Program-made: the position numbers and the translations under genes
DNA from: Kappaphycus alvarezii
Lineage: Eukaryota > Rhodophyta > Florideophyceae > Gigartinales > Solieriaceae
Assembly (NCBI GenBank): GCA_002205965.3
Contig: NADL03000005.1
Span: 62,001-126,000, forward strand
Direction of reading: 5' to 3'
DNA: 64,000 nucleotides
Shown here: positions 1 to 12,049 of the stretch, in pieces
Layout: each line of letters begins with the position of its first letter
How positions within the stretch are numbered: position 1 is the stretch's first letter
The notes under the pieces: generated by a model
What the model saw: the letters and a program-made list of their open reading frames with translations, nothing else
Told to the model about the DNA's origin: nothing
The model's database searches: none

Positions 1-352
1 CTTTTTTTGAATTTTATTCCTTTAAATATTTTCAACGGCTTCTTTCATTCATCATATATAAGATGAACGGCGCAAGTTATCTGATACCAAAAGTATCTCA
101 AGAGTAGAGAAAGAAGTAACCTGCAAAATGCAAAAAAATCCGCCAAAACTGCCATCGGAAAGTACCGTACATCGCCCTTTACTAAGGAGATTAAAGTAAA
201 ATATTTTTGAGAAAATAATTTAACCTCTTGAAGTAGCACAAAAGATTTGCGAAAGCCAGTTAATACTCTTTCAGGGCCACCACAACGACTTTTCGGCGTT
301 TAAATTTAAAATTAAAACTATGAAAATTAATTGAATATGAAAAAATAAACGA
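1..352. other. AT-rich stretch, no gene seen
   Basis: AT-rich sequence with only short open frames of skewed composition. On the minus strand it would lie just 3' of the LINE tail at 353-694, so part of it may be LINE 3' untranslated sequence. Confidence 0.4.
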
Positions 353-694
353 TTAAAGGTCTTGGAGGTTAACTATTTGAGAATAAATGTTATTTCCTAC
401 TCTAAGGCTAGATTTACCATCAGAAATTATGGAAAATGCTTGTAAGCCTACCCAATGATTGCTTTGGAACGTTCTCCTGTCATCCTGTAAAGCGGGCTGG
501 AGTACAGTCATCAGGTGGGAACCACTGGACATTGATGCCGCTTCGGCGTGCCTTTGAGCGAGGACACCTTTAATCTTTCCATATCTCTCAATTTTAATCA
601 CTGACATATTTCGTGCGGCGTCTCTTAGCGGCTCGTAGGAATCCGGGTGCCAACCGCCGAGGGTGAGAAAATAGAAAAAGATAGATACGAACAA
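353..694 (-). pseudogene. LINE retrotransposon C-terminal fragment (copy 1)
   Basis: A minus-strand frame of about 100 residues begins, after a hydrophobic stretch, with LGGWHPDSYEPLRDAARN. GGWHP[DE]A-type motifs are typical of the extreme C-terminus of non-LTR retrotransposon polymerases, just downstream of the zinc-binding region. The following ARNMSVIKIERYGK and QRHAEAASM segments align with the end of the larger LINE relic at 14280-15720 (ARNVAV..METYGK, RTAAAVMSN). The nucleotide word TCCGGGTGCCAACCGCCGAG occurs in both places. Nothing LINE-like continues upstream (above 694), so the copy is 5'-truncated, as usual for target-primed insertion. The family assignment is inference from motif and context; it is too short to place in a clade. 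Confidence 0.6.
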
Positions 695-1245
695 AAAATA
701 TTTTTATTAACCAAAGCCTTTTTTCATTCCCAGGAGTTCCGATTTTTTCTAAACATGATTTTCATGTATACATACACAGCTCAGAAATCGATCAAAATGT
801 TAATAAATGTGAATTTTTTTCTTTGAATCAATAATTTAACTTTCTTGTTCTACTAAATTCTGTATATTAATTGCATTTTTTAGTTAAAATCAATCCAGTT
901 AATATTTTCCGAAAAAGACTGAATAAAGTACTAACCTGGGATAAGGAGCGCACTACGGAAAGTATAGCTAAGGAAGGTATATCTAGAGTTGAAAAAACAC
1001 CTGCTCTAAGCGTGTCATTCCAGGAACCGGGAAAGGCAGATAAAAGTTGAAATTTTTGCATGGTTTGGATATGTTATCATTTACTATTTTTCGGGTCCTT
1101 TTTTCACTGCAGTGTCTAGCAGGTACATTTTAAGCGCGGTGATGTTTTTTAGGAAACGATCACTTACATACAGTACGTGTAAATAGTACAAATATTCGGA
1201 TATTATGCAGTAGTGGGAGTTGATTTTGAGAGGCTTGGAACCATA
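695..1245. other. AT-rich stretch, no gene seen
   Basis: Short overlapping frames on the minus strand have no recognisable motif. The left Harbinger terminal repeat begins just beyond it at 1249. Confidence 0.4.
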
Positions 1246-1248
1246 TTA

Positions 1249-1266
1249 AAGTTGTCCGCAAAGCAC
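1249..1266 (+). repeat. Left terminal inverted repeat of Harbinger element 1
   Basis: AAGTTGTCCGCAAAGCAC, matching the reverse complement of 4112-4129 at 17 of 18 positions and preceded by TTA. Confidence 0.7.
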
Positions 1267-1725
1267 CGCGTGATTTTTTAAAAAGTTTTAATAAAACGCG
1301 TGTTCGAAAATCCAGCTTAAGTTTGTGAAAACTTGGCCAGTTACATAGCAATTTTTCCTTCTTCCTCACACCCCTCAATTAAGTGACAGTTAAACCAGCT
1401 GCAGACACCCAAGTTGGACGCACTCCCTCTTGGTCCCTCACTGCATTCATCCGCACCCTAAATTCCTAACCTGCTGGAGTTAAACTCGCTCATCCTCATC
1501 GCACTCATAGTCTTCGTCGAGACGCGTCGCAGACATCTCCGTTGGCCTAATGACCACATCCGATGGGGAACTAGATCTAAACGTGGGAATGGAAGGCCAC
1601 AGCGACATTGACAACCCTTTTTAGATAAACTGCGAGGATGGCGATGAGGTTCCGCGCTGTTCCCTTTTAATCGCTCAATGGGGGTTACAACTGTATAAGG
1701 CGGCAACATCCTGTTGCCATCTTGG

Positions 1726-2760
1726 AATAATAATTCTACATGAACAACGCCAGGAAAATCAGGACTATTTAGTCAATCCGCTCTTGCCGAAAATTGATCG
1801 CCTACAACTGTTAAGGACAGGTCATATATCTCTATTTCATAATGTAACCGGCTTCTACCCCGGTGAGCTTGAGGCATTATGCCAGCTCCTTCGTCCAGCC
1901 ATAAAATCCCGGTCAAGATCAACAGGAACCGAAAGAATGGCGATTGGTCGACCTACGTAGTTAAGCGCATCAGAACGCTTGCTGGCATCTGGGCTGTGCC
2001 TGAAGGGTGGCAATTTGGTACGAAGTGAATGCAATACTTGGAACTACAGCCGATTGTCGTTAAATGCAGATTTGCTCATTATTTGCTCTATCGTCAACGA
2101 TGTTGAACACTATGAAGTTTCACGGCCGTCTGCAGAGCGCCGTGCGAAGCTTCGCAACCTTTTCTCTCAGTTACCGGGATGCATAGGTTTCGTTGACGGA
2201 AAACTGTGCCGTATCAACCGCCCGCGCTGTGACGACCATCGCGCTTACTTCAACTGGAGAAAAAAATGTATTGTTTTGACAACTGTGTTGTTGTTGACCA
2301 TGATGGTCTGTTTATCTATGTTGATGGGGGCTATGCGGGGTCCTTCCACGATGCTCGAATCATAAGAGCTTCGGACTTGGGAGCTAATTGGCAAAATTAT
2401 TTCAGCCTCGACATCAATTTGACTGATCCCATCGAGTATTTGCTCGGCGATCCAGGCTATATTGGCGTGGATCAATCCATTATTCGGCGTATTGATTTAA
2501 AGGAAGTAGCAAATTTGGACTCAAACCCGGTCCTAACTGGCTTTAATAGGCTACATGCCGGTTTTCGAGTGGGGGTTGAGTTGGGGAACTGGGGGATTGA
2601 AGTTTAATTTTCGCCGCTTCCTAAACACCAGTCCCAACAGGAGGTCTTCGTTCTCTGTTTTATTCGAATCGGCTGCAATTCTCACGAACTTCCTACACCG
2701 CCGTTGCCACGAGTTTGCACTGTCATATGATGAAAATAAGGGAGATGAGGGGGGTAACTG
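1726..2760 (+). pseudogene. Harbinger DDE transposase, broken
   Basis: The reading frame runs from about 1726 with one in-frame TAG near 1958. It then passes through FVDGKLCRINRPR (first catalytic Asp, about 2193) and YFNWRKK. A single-base shift in the A-run near 2262 leads to CVVVDHDGLFIYVDGGYAG and FHDARIIR (second Asp region), then LLGDPGYIG. A second shift near 2575 restores a VEWGIGGLK-like segment (catalytic Glu) and FRRFLNT. This order (DG..., HD.R, GDxGY, VExxxGxLK) is that of DDE_Tnp_4/Harbinger transposases, about 350 residues when whole. The element cannot encode one intact polypeptide as read here. It is convergent with the minus-strand accessory gene downstream, inside the same pair of terminal repeats. 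Confidence 0.8.
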
Positions 2761-2816
2761 GGCAATTTGACCCTTTTCTTTCTAGAGCTTAATTAAGGGG
2801 ACAGATAGTACAAGTT

Positions 2817-3697
2817 CTACTTTATACCGGTGGCTTGTCGAGCACGCACCTTGAATTCGCCCTCTGTGATGATTCCATTGTCTTTCAGGAGAACACTTTG
2901 CTTCGACGAGTTCGTCACTTTGCAACTGTTCAGTCCCTGGAGCTGCCCCTGCCGCAGTTTTGCTTTATCAGCCAAATAATCTTTGTAAAACTTTTTCTGT
3001 TCCTCAGCTGCCTTCACTAAACATTCTGAACCCTCTGCCACAACTTCTGTCATCTTTTTCATGTAATCAACTGCCTTCCGAATTAGTTCTTTCCTTGTAG
3101 CGGGCCTGTCAACATTAACTGTCGTACTTACTGTTTTGGAAGATGGGGACTGGAGCTCCTAGCAAAAGCGTTGACGGGTTTTTCCCTGAAATCCCCGATT
3201 TTCTTGCGGTGAAATGTGTCCGTATTCTTTAGCTTAGCGAGTAGGCCTTAATCTTGCCGTGTCGCTTTGTCGACTCCTTTAATATTGCAGTCCGCCACAC
3301 CGGTACCAATGTCGTTTAGGGCACCCCTTAAGGGGTGCCCTGGAGCGTACGCTCTTGCGGTAACTTGTCCTGGTCGAGATTATTTTCCCGCCGCTCTACA
3401 CTTCTCCGTCTCATCGGCAATATATTCCTTGAAAATCGGCTTCCAAACAGTTGACGGAACCTTCTGCACTACTTTTTTCCGCCCCTTACAGTAATTTGCG
3501 AAGTTAATTTTGTAGCTTGACACCAGCATAACTATCGTTGTAGTTCCAACCACGAAGATGCGCTTGGAAGTCTTTGGTGCGGAAGTTGCATGGCGCTTAC
3601 GATCTTTTGAAGGCGGTGGCGCCTCAACTGTAGTTGCTGCTGGTGGTTCGGGAACCTCCATATTCTCCTCTGCTAAATGATCGCGATCTCTTTTCAT
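2817..3697 (-). pseudogene. Accessory (second) protein of Harbinger element 1
   Basis: Two minus-strand frames cover this interval. The upstream one (3697-3380) opens with a charged, Pro-rich stretch, then KRHATSAPKTSKR and a segment ending in WKPIFKEYIADETEKCRAAGK. The downstream one (3062-2817) is a charged helix, probably coiled coil (AAEEQKKFYKDYLADKAKLR), ending in LLKDNGIITEGEFKVRARQ. That end resembles the short SHOCT-like tails seen at protein C-termini. Harbinger elements carry a second gene, often with a SANT/Myb-like DNA-binding domain; position and orientation fit that role, but no clear SANT motif is visible. The two parts are out of frame and separated by sequence containing a palindrome, so the gene is broken or spliced. 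Confidence 0.45.
3318..3341. repeat. Perfect 24-bp palindrome
   Basis: Two 12-bp arms, AGGGCACCCCTT and its exact reverse complement, abut with no spacer. It lies between the two halves of the accessory gene inside Harbinger element 1. Confidence 0.9.
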
Positions 3698-4111
3698 GTT
3701 CTATGGATCTGGCGGGGACAGCGAAGGGCTAAAGAGAACGTGGGATAGAAGAAGAAGCGCCGAGTAAGCGGTGCCGCCGTGTGAAGGGAGATGGAGGGGA
3801 TTGCGAAAGTGATGCGGAGATGAGAGAGAGGAATGGATAGAAGTGGAGGATTCTTGAGAGAGTGGCAGATGGCTCCGAGACAAACAGGGAGGACGGATTT
3901 GGTAGGGCGCCGCGGCTCATGAGTAAATTGCACGAAGCACTTCGCGCGCGCTGATGACGAAGCACTTCGCGCAATTTGAGTGACCAAAACTCGTTGTAAA
4001 TTCACATGACCACCAGTTTTGGTGCTCATGTGAGTTTGAAAAAACACGCTGTTCGGGTGATGACGAAATTTCTTTTTCGACCGATTTTTTGAAAAGAACA
4101 CGGGGCTCGTT

Positions 4112-4129
4112 GTGCTTCGCGGACAACTT
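4112..4129 (-). repeat. Right terminal inverted repeat of Harbinger element 1
   Basis: Reads AAGTTGTCCGCGAAGCAC on the minus strand; one mismatch to the left repeat at 1249-1266. A TTA lies two bases outside it. Confidence 0.7.
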
Positions 4130-4134
4130 CATTA

Positions 4135-7100
4135 AATACGTTCCTAATTGAAGGTATAGAATAAATGAAGTCATTAAGGCCTTTCATATGGAATTTGAAC
4201 TCAAAGATTGGGGTCTTTTAAACCCTGATGACTGTCCGTCTGTAAAAATAAAGACTTTGCTAACTCTGTGTTCCCGTTTTCTTCCTTTTATTCCTTTGAT
4301 CCAGGCCTTGTTCTTGAAAAATCTTCAGCGTGTGCAGTGTTCATGGTTTAAATATCCCTGAATCCAGTCGTATTGTGAGAACTTATATACCTGAGGTGCC
4401 CCGAGAGAAGAGTGTTTTAGGTTTTACAACTAAACGTGAAATTTGTGGCCTTCGATACGCTACAACCAATTTTTTTTGTTTATTTTAGACATTTATTTAT
4501 TAAAAGAATTTGAAATTCAAATATTTCGTACTAAAAATTTGGTCACAGTATCATTTCTAAAATAGGCCTATCTTTGACAGGTGGCATATATCGATGCAAG
4601 TGACTCATGTCTCAAATTGTAACCTCAATTTTATATGAGGCCCAAAATTATGCCCTCACCTCCTCTGCAGCTAGTGATATTTATCGAATTAATGGAAACA
4701 TTTAAAGTTTTCGAGCTAGTACATAAATTTGACCTCAAATGAAAATAACGTCCCTAAAAGTCTCATCTCAGTTAACTGCTTAGCAATTATCCCCACCCGC
4801 TAATAAGTAAAATGTGTAATGATTCTATAGATATTATTATTGCTACATTTAACTGTTACTTTCGGAATAATTGTCATAAAACTTATATTGCGATGTTATA
4901 CAACTTACCATGCGTTCTTTACTGAATTTACATTAATTAATGGTGTTAAAACTAAATGATCCTTGAATTAAAATACCATTAAAAGCTTGAAGAATATCTA
5001 AATTTTATATTTCTTTATCCAAAAAGCTAGCCATTCGTGCGAAAGTAGAGGTTGAGTAAGAGGGTAATTTACTTCTATTCTTAAACAACAATAATTCACA
5101 GTATTGATCCAGTAAGTTTACATTATTCTTGATAAGGAAAAACCTGACAGCGAAATAGAAACTTTTCTATAAATTATAAGTAATAATAAAGTGTGAGAAA
5201 ATGAAGATATGGTTACCTCGCCACTTTTTTCTATATCTTCAGGTTTTATGTTGAAGTTTGTTATCGCATATATTTTTCAAGCCTTTTCAGAACTGAAAAA
5301 GCTGAAAATATTCAAAATTATTTTGACCTAATTTATAAATATCAAATACCATTTGGGTACTCAAATAAAATCAAAAGGAAGCAGCAATATTTCGTAGGGA
5401 CAAGGTATTTTGACACTAGACGGGAGTTCAGGTGCTCATGTCAGTCTGTAATTAGATTCATGTTTAGTTCCGTCACTGTGCTACTATGGATATACGACTT
5501 CAATGCAACAAATACGCCAACTACTTGTTTTTTCCATAAAAGAGAACCCATAAGTTTCGAAAGTACTGAATAGACTAGAAATAATGAGAAATTTAATTCC
5601 GGTGAAAAAAGAATCAAGTGAGTTTTCATCTAATTCCCGATTCTTTTTTTGAAATTAGTTAGCGTTTAACAAAGGAGCATAATTCTGGTATTTATTTCAC
5701 TTTTTTAGCTAATACAAAAAAACTAAGTTATTGCATCAACTATGCTGAAAATACACTGAGAACTTAATTGAGGTTCAAGTAATGGTCTGAAGAATTTTAC
5801 CGGTTTATCTTATCTAATTTAAAGAGAAGGCAAAAATAATTGAGGGCTAAATTACATCCTAAAAACAGAGCAATGAACACGAAACAAGTTTTGGCTTCTC
5901 AATACTGCTCTGATTAGCAGCAAGACCAATTCGCGGTACATCCAAGTGACTATAAACTGCTTGTAATATAAAAAAGTAATAAAAATGTTTTTCAATGGTA
6001 CCTATATGTAGCGATAATATTATGCTGACGGTACTGCTAAATGGGCGAGGCAATTTTCAGTGATATCACTTTTTTAAACTTCAGTTTTATCTCATATTAA
6101 GAGTAGACTAGGGCACAGTGAGATCTTACCAAGATTATGTGCGCTAATAGAAGCAAAATTTCCCCGTAGTTTATATCTATTATAGACATTTTAGTTTCTT
6201 ACAAAGATGCATGCAAGATTCTGTTTGAATTGTTGTTTTCGTTGAATTAAAAAGTTTTTCTTAACTTTATCTACTTAAGACTATGCAAATGTCTGAGTCT
6301 GTAATAGAGCATGAAGCTATCTATTACAAGGGTAATAGATAGCTTCATGCTCTATTACATTGATTATCGCACGTATAAGCGACTGAGAGTGATATATGCT
6401 CCATTTATTTTTTAGACGCATTTATAAATTTGGGATAGATCCTCGAGTAGTCCCAAGTTATAGCAATAATACCAGCATAAATATACTACCAAAAGTCAAC
6501 TTTCACGAAAATAGAATCAAAAGTCACAAACTTTTGTTGGATTTAGTAACTATTTGCTTTCATTTCAACATTTTTCAGGAAAATACTCCCTATTATATGA
6601 AATTGTGCTAGTCTTATTAATGAGTACAGAATATGGAATATTTCAATGGTTTTTATAGGAGAGTTATATATAAACTGTATAATCAGAGAGGGGTATATAG
6701 AAATAATTATTAACGTCCATTCACCTATCTATTGATCTACACCTCCAGAATTGTCTTTTTGCATATTTAAAGGATAAAAACCGGGTATTCCTGGAAATTA
6801 AATTATCTGTCGTCGTCGTTACCGCGTCTTGAATATCGTTCGAACTCTTAGTGTGTTTAAATTGTTTTCAATTATACTCAATTACTATATTTTGGTACTT
6901 ATTATAGGAAAAAGGGAGCATAAAAAATTTGTCTCTGTTAACTGTTATAACGCAATGTAAGTTGATTCAAAAATTTAGTAATATTCGATATGGTGATATT
7001 CTTCTGTAGTTCAATGTTCACGTTGGCGCATACAGTCCGATCGTTACCTGTTTTCTTTGGTTGCACATCATTTCTGGTCACATCCTGGGAGATGTTATAC

Positions 7101-7190
7101 AGCTTGGTATATTTGAAACTAATTTATCTTTCCAGTGGGGTATAGAATAATAGGAATCATGAGGTTTTTTTATTTTGTCTATATATATTC
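4135..7190. other. AT-rich gene-poor stretch
   Basis: About 3 kb of strongly AT-rich DNA. All open frames are under 90 codons, with compositions typical of random AT-rich sequence. The only distinct structure is the hairpin at 6300-6359. Confidence 0.6.
6300..6359. repeat. Perfect 28-bp inverted repeat (hairpin)
   Basis: Arms at 6300-6327 and 6332-6359 are exact reverse complements separated by only four bases (AAGG). The arm contains ATGAAGCTATCTATTAC. The pairing stops sharply at both outer ends. It could be the core of a palindromic miniature element or a replication-generated palindrome. There is no gene next to it and no T-run, so it is not an obvious terminator. Confidence 0.9.
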
Positions 7191-7199
7191 ACTGCAACT

Positions 7200-8052
7200 A
7201 GAATTGTTGAATGAAGTAAACTGTTGCATTAAAATAGTTCGCTTGGTGCAGTAGTTTGTGGGGAAGAACAGGTGTTCTCCGATCCGAAACAGGGCAAATC
7301 CTGGCCAACACTACCAAATTCTCTATATAAAGCCTATAATTGCCGTCTAGTTCGATATTCTGAAACTTTAGCTCGATTTCAGGATGAAAACATCGAGAAT
7401 ACCGACGAAACCCGTTTTACGTTCAACATAGAAAACAATAAGGGCTGGGTTTCAGAAATGATGAAAAATTAAAAAGCGGACTAGGTGCTCAGGCGGTGAT
7501 ATGATTACAATCATGACACGCAATAATGTGCGGACACCGATAAATACAGAAATATCTTTTCTAATTTTCAGGAATAAAACTCTTTCATATCCTATCTCGG
7601 GGCGGTCCTGATAATACACAAGTCTTATGTTACAGGGCAAGTCGCAAGGCATGAATGTACGGGATTTTTCGCGACTGGGTGTTGAAAGTCTGGTAAATTA
7701 GATCCTTTCTTTGATTGCCGCATCAAATATTGTTTATTGATAGGTTTCAAGTCAAATTGGTGATGATAATTCCTATAAGCTCCTTGAAAATATTCTAATT
7801 GTGTGCAAGATTTCCTCCCAATGCTACAGATCTCAATTATACAGATGTCATTCAACTGTTCTTCCATTTTTAATCCACCAAATCAGGGATGAAATGTTCA
7901 TGAGATGTGAGGCCGGCGAGTTTGAGAGCATTCAGACGGGAAGCTGGATAAATGAAATTGGAAAACTCCCAAAACCAGAGAAATGCTTTCTCTTAGAGCT
8001 GGCGGCGGCTCCTTTTCGTGACGTGAATGATCAAACTGATTATACGGTTTGA
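7200..8052 (+). pseudogene. DDE-superfamily transposase relic (DDE_1-like)
   Basis: Three pieces in shifting frames follow the order of a transposase family I know from oomycetes and chytrids. First, IENTDETRFTFNIENNKG (7398-7450) holds the first catalytic Asp in a DET context. Second, LGFRNDEK followed by a FLIFRNKTLSYPISG-like segment and a CYRA..KAWM segment lies at about 7570-7660. Third, FPPNATDL (about 7810-7835) is followed, after a frame change, by GSWINEIGKLPKPEKCFLLELAAAPFRDVN (7941-8031). Between them are stops and frameshifts, so it is inactive as read. No terminal repeats were identified. Which superfamily (pogo/Tc1-like or another) cannot be fixed by eye. Confidence 0.6.
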
Positions 8053-8059
8053 ACTATGC

Positions 8060-11000
8060 CCGCAACTCTACGGTTAGAACATGTATGTTTTTAAATATGA
8101 CTGGGGTGTAGGAAGAACAGTAGTTGACAGAAGTTCTGCATGGATCTAATGCAATACATCGGGACTGATTTGACGAGAAGGTGGATACTGCAAGTGATAA
8201 CTACAAAATTATTATAAATCATGAAGTAAAGATGATTTATTAGTACTGTAGCACTAATCAGTTCAGTGTACAGGAAAGTAGTGCCGCACAATGAGATTTG
8301 TTTCTATCGTACCATTTGCCAATACGGTAGTCAAGTTAAATTGAGCCACTTCTTTTGTGAATTACCACTGAATTTTTTTGTGTTCACGATTGGTTTGGGC
8401 TCATTTATTTCCTTTATTACATTTCCAACTAAAAGTTAAGAAATCGCCTAGTTAAAGCAATCATATTATTTGGTGCAGATTACGGATCGAGTACAATATT
8501 TGATACTTTTGTTTTAATCTCTTCAGATTTCCATCCTCCATTTTTCAATGCTACAATAATATCAACGGGTAAAACAACGATAATATGAAACAACCAAACG
8601 CATAAAATCTTATTTATCAATAATTTAATACGATAAATTATTTTGTTCCATTCCATTTTTGCAAACATTTCAGCAGTTAGTTGTTACAGTTTTACACTTG
8701 GTCTATCATAGAATTGCTTGGATCTATTTATAGTATTTCGGTTTTTTCATAGACTAAAACCGGAAGTGGAAACGAAACAATCGTTAATATGACTATTATG
8801 AGCAATTTATTAAATTATTTTTGGGTCTCAATCATATGAATAAATGTGTAATTCAAATGAGGGTCTTCATTAAGTACCTCCAGCTTATTGAAGACTAACA
8901 GGTCCTTTTTATCTTTTGAGACATCAATTAAAAAATATAAAGCCTTTCCTCTCCTCTCTACTTTTATGTGTTGACATACATCTACATAACTAACTACAAG
9001 TACTCAACTTATTGAGCCGCTCCATGTTCCGAAGTAAGTTGTAATCGCACCCGACGACATATTAAATTAACTGCCCCGATTTATGGGGACGAGTGGGAGA
9101 AGAAAGCTAGCGAGTAGCAATTAAATCCTACATGTTCTCAAATTTAATGAGCGAATTTAAACTTGATGAATATTTCGGACAGAAATTGAAGGTCAGAACT
9201 AGTATAAAAAATTGTCTTCGACAACAAAAATATTAATTCTACAATCATAAGGATTCCTTCATAGGCTTTTGTAAGGCTTTAAATTAATATTTTCTCTACT
9301 TTGGTGATTATGAAGATAAAATTTTAACTTGTTATCAGTGGCCCGTTGAAAACCCCCAGTTCTACATTGTCTTTACAAATCATAAACTAAACATTATTAG
9401 CATGAAACTCATGCAGTCTTTTTCTGCTTCTGAAGGTGATGTAATTGGTTAGTTTGTTGCGTCGAAGGGCTATATTCTCAAAATTTGAAAGAAAAAAATA
9501 TGTACAATTTACACTCAATTTCATAATTTAAAGTCACATCGTAGTTTGTCACAAATACACTTTTTCTTGTCAATTTTTTTAGAATATTCGATATATTCCC
9601 GAATTTCCTTTTTATTCAAGTATATATGCTGCATCTGACTGTACAAGCAGTACTTCAACTTCTTTATGGTGTAGCTGTGGAGACGTAGTTTTGGTCTCAG
9701 GGCATGCTAATGGACGGAAGTCTGTTACTTTTGGTCGGAATGCTCCGTCAAGTCATAATGGAGAGAGTTTATTAGTCTAGTATTATGATAATATCAGTAA
9801 TGTAAATAAATTGGTCTACAATGTAAAGTTAGGGGGTTATAATATCGGAAAGGTGCAAGACGATCAGAGCTCAAGTGAAATTGGTAATATCTCTTCCCGC
9901 AGTATTTTCTTCCTAAACAATTCCTATTTTAATAATTTATTTTCTAAAGCAGCGCTTGAACCACTTGAGAAGTGTGCTCTAATATTCAATTTCTATGGGA
10001 CTCATTCATCTTTTATGGAATATACTCTGTATGGAATGATAGGTTTCAATATCGAAGATATATTTTTGTGTAAACGAATATATACATTTGTTAGTGTAAA
10101 AAGATGTCAAAACCCTCTCAAGAGTTGTAATACTCGTCTATGATGGACACATAATTGAAAAAGAGAATAGAATGGTAAACGAGGGATTTTGGCTTAGTAT
10201 TGGTCCATATTTAACTCATCGTAGATCAGCCGAATACCTCTCACAGTTGAGTGAGCACGTAATAGGTTGACAAAAATTGTAACATTCATCATTAGTTAAA
10301 ACCGAAATTCTGAAAAGATATAAATATGTGCCACTACTTTCAAGATATCATTTACATCCATAACGAAACTTTAGTTCAGTTTGTATATGTAGAAAATTTC
10401 CTTGAATATAAGTGATTTTCTCAAACCGAAGTAAGAGAGAAAAGCAGCCATTATGACCACTGCGGTAATCAAATAGTTCTTGTTAAAAATTGCAAAAAAT
10501 CTTATGATTAAATATTCATTTGAGATGTTCTCTTGAGATGCCATTTCTGGATGGATGTTTTTAAAATATTGAAGAGCCTGATAATTTTATGAAAAATCCA
10601 TTTCCGTTCTCTTGTTCAAAACATATCATTTTAAGATCGAAGTGTAACAATACAATAATTGTAATGGAACCTAGCATTTAAATTCCGGCTTGGTATATTT
10701 TTTATCAAGCACTCTTAGTCGTCAGTAGCAACTTCACATGTTGGCTAAATTTATTGAATCATTTTTAAAGTCAAAATAAGAGCGTAATTTTAAAAATTGT
10801 GCATATTATATGAAGTAATAATTTACAGGATAAAGTAATGATTAGATATTTTTGAAATATAATTTCAGTATTTGGCAATTATATATAAATATTGAAATTA
10901 AAAGTTGATCTGAAACATTACTTTTTCAGAAGGCCATGGTTAAATTCGACTTTTATCCAATCAGATAAATTTATATCTTATCAAATTAGTAGATGGGTAT

Positions 11001-12040
11001 TTTATTCTGAATATCCGCACTACTTAAGGTGCGTACCTTATGCGCTATCCTCAAATTCCTTCTTAAACATCCTCGATATATTCATCCTATTGTTACGTTT
11101 TTCTGTTATTCTTGGAAGGCAATTACTACGATGACACATAAAAAAGAAGACGAAATCCAAATTAATAATATATTGCTATAATTACGTGCTTCAGGGAAAG
11201 AGTTTAGGAAAAAACAAAAAACTATATGGCCAATTTTCTATTTTATTCATCTTATATTCAAATAATTACACCAAAATTTCAAATTATGATTCAATTTTAT
11301 CAACAAATTCTAAAGACCACCTACAGGCTATCGAGGTTCACTTTTCTTGTCGAGATATGACAAAGAATAAGTTGCGACATAATTTCTTCGATAATAAGCA
11401 TCAAGATAAAATTTAAGTTATCTGAATGTATGTAGATCCATTTAGAATATCATTCCGTGACAAATGCCAATAGTTTCCAATTAAACCAAAAATCTGTCTC
11501 ATTTGAGTTGCGTAAGGTTTTTTCACGCATATGATACATCAAGCAACACTTGTTGCGGTTACATGACAGATACGAAAATCTCCAAGGCAATTTTCAAGCA
11601 AGTAGAGCAAAGAAAATTCGATTTACTGGCCCTCAAAAATCCACAGCGGCTTTGGTAAGATGCGTTGGTATATTCACTAACAAAAAGCTTCCTTTTTTTT
11701 CTTAAACAGAAAATGGGTTCTAATACCTCCAGCAGGATCCAATACCACGCCACTATCCTCTTTTTCTGTGCAATTCTATTTTCTACGCGGTATTCGATCA
11801 ATTCTGCTTTCATTGATTTACCCAGCAAGACTCTCGTAAATAGCAGTTAGAGATAATTAGAGTCTTGGCCCGAAATAATGCTTGCAGATAAACATGAATC
11901 AGCTAGTATGATCGATATGAAAAAGGATTTGACACGAGCAACCAATCTTTCACTTCCAATTACCTCTCAATTCCAAGTTTATCCTACATTCATTAGTGAA
12001 TGTCTGTTTGAGAGCAATTGTCTTAGAATCTCTCTACAAA
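8060..12040. other. AT-rich gene-poor stretch
   Basis: About 4 kb, strongly AT-rich. The longest frame (9811-10143, plus, 110 codons) starts at TTG and shows no domain, signal or low-complexity bias that would argue for or against a gene. Nothing here can be supported as functional. Confidence 0.5.
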
Positions 12041-12049
12041 ATCTGTAAC

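Larger units (their letters stand above)
1249..4131. mobile_element. PIF/Harbinger-type DNA transposon, decayed (element 1)
   Basis: About 2.88 kb bounded by an inverted repeat: AAGTTGTCCGCAAAGCAC at the left and, reverse-complemented, AAGTTGTCCGCGAAGCAC at the right (17 of 18 identical). A TTA trinucleotide lies directly outside the left end (1246-1248), and another lies at 4132-4134 outside the right end once two extra bases are allowed. Harbinger elements duplicate a 3-bp TWA/TTA target. Inside are two convergent genes: a DDE transposase on plus (about 1726-2760) and an accessory protein on minus (about 2817-3697). This is the usual two-gene Harbinger layout. The transposase has an in-frame stop and at least two frameshifts, so the copy is probably non-autonomous. 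The exact end base on the right is uncertain by two positions. Confidence 0.7.

Noticed and set aside
3701-4174. Overlapping minus frames of 60-135 codons
   Set aside because: Low-complexity Ser/Leu/Pro frames at the right end of Harbinger element 1, including its terminal repeat; no protein signal.
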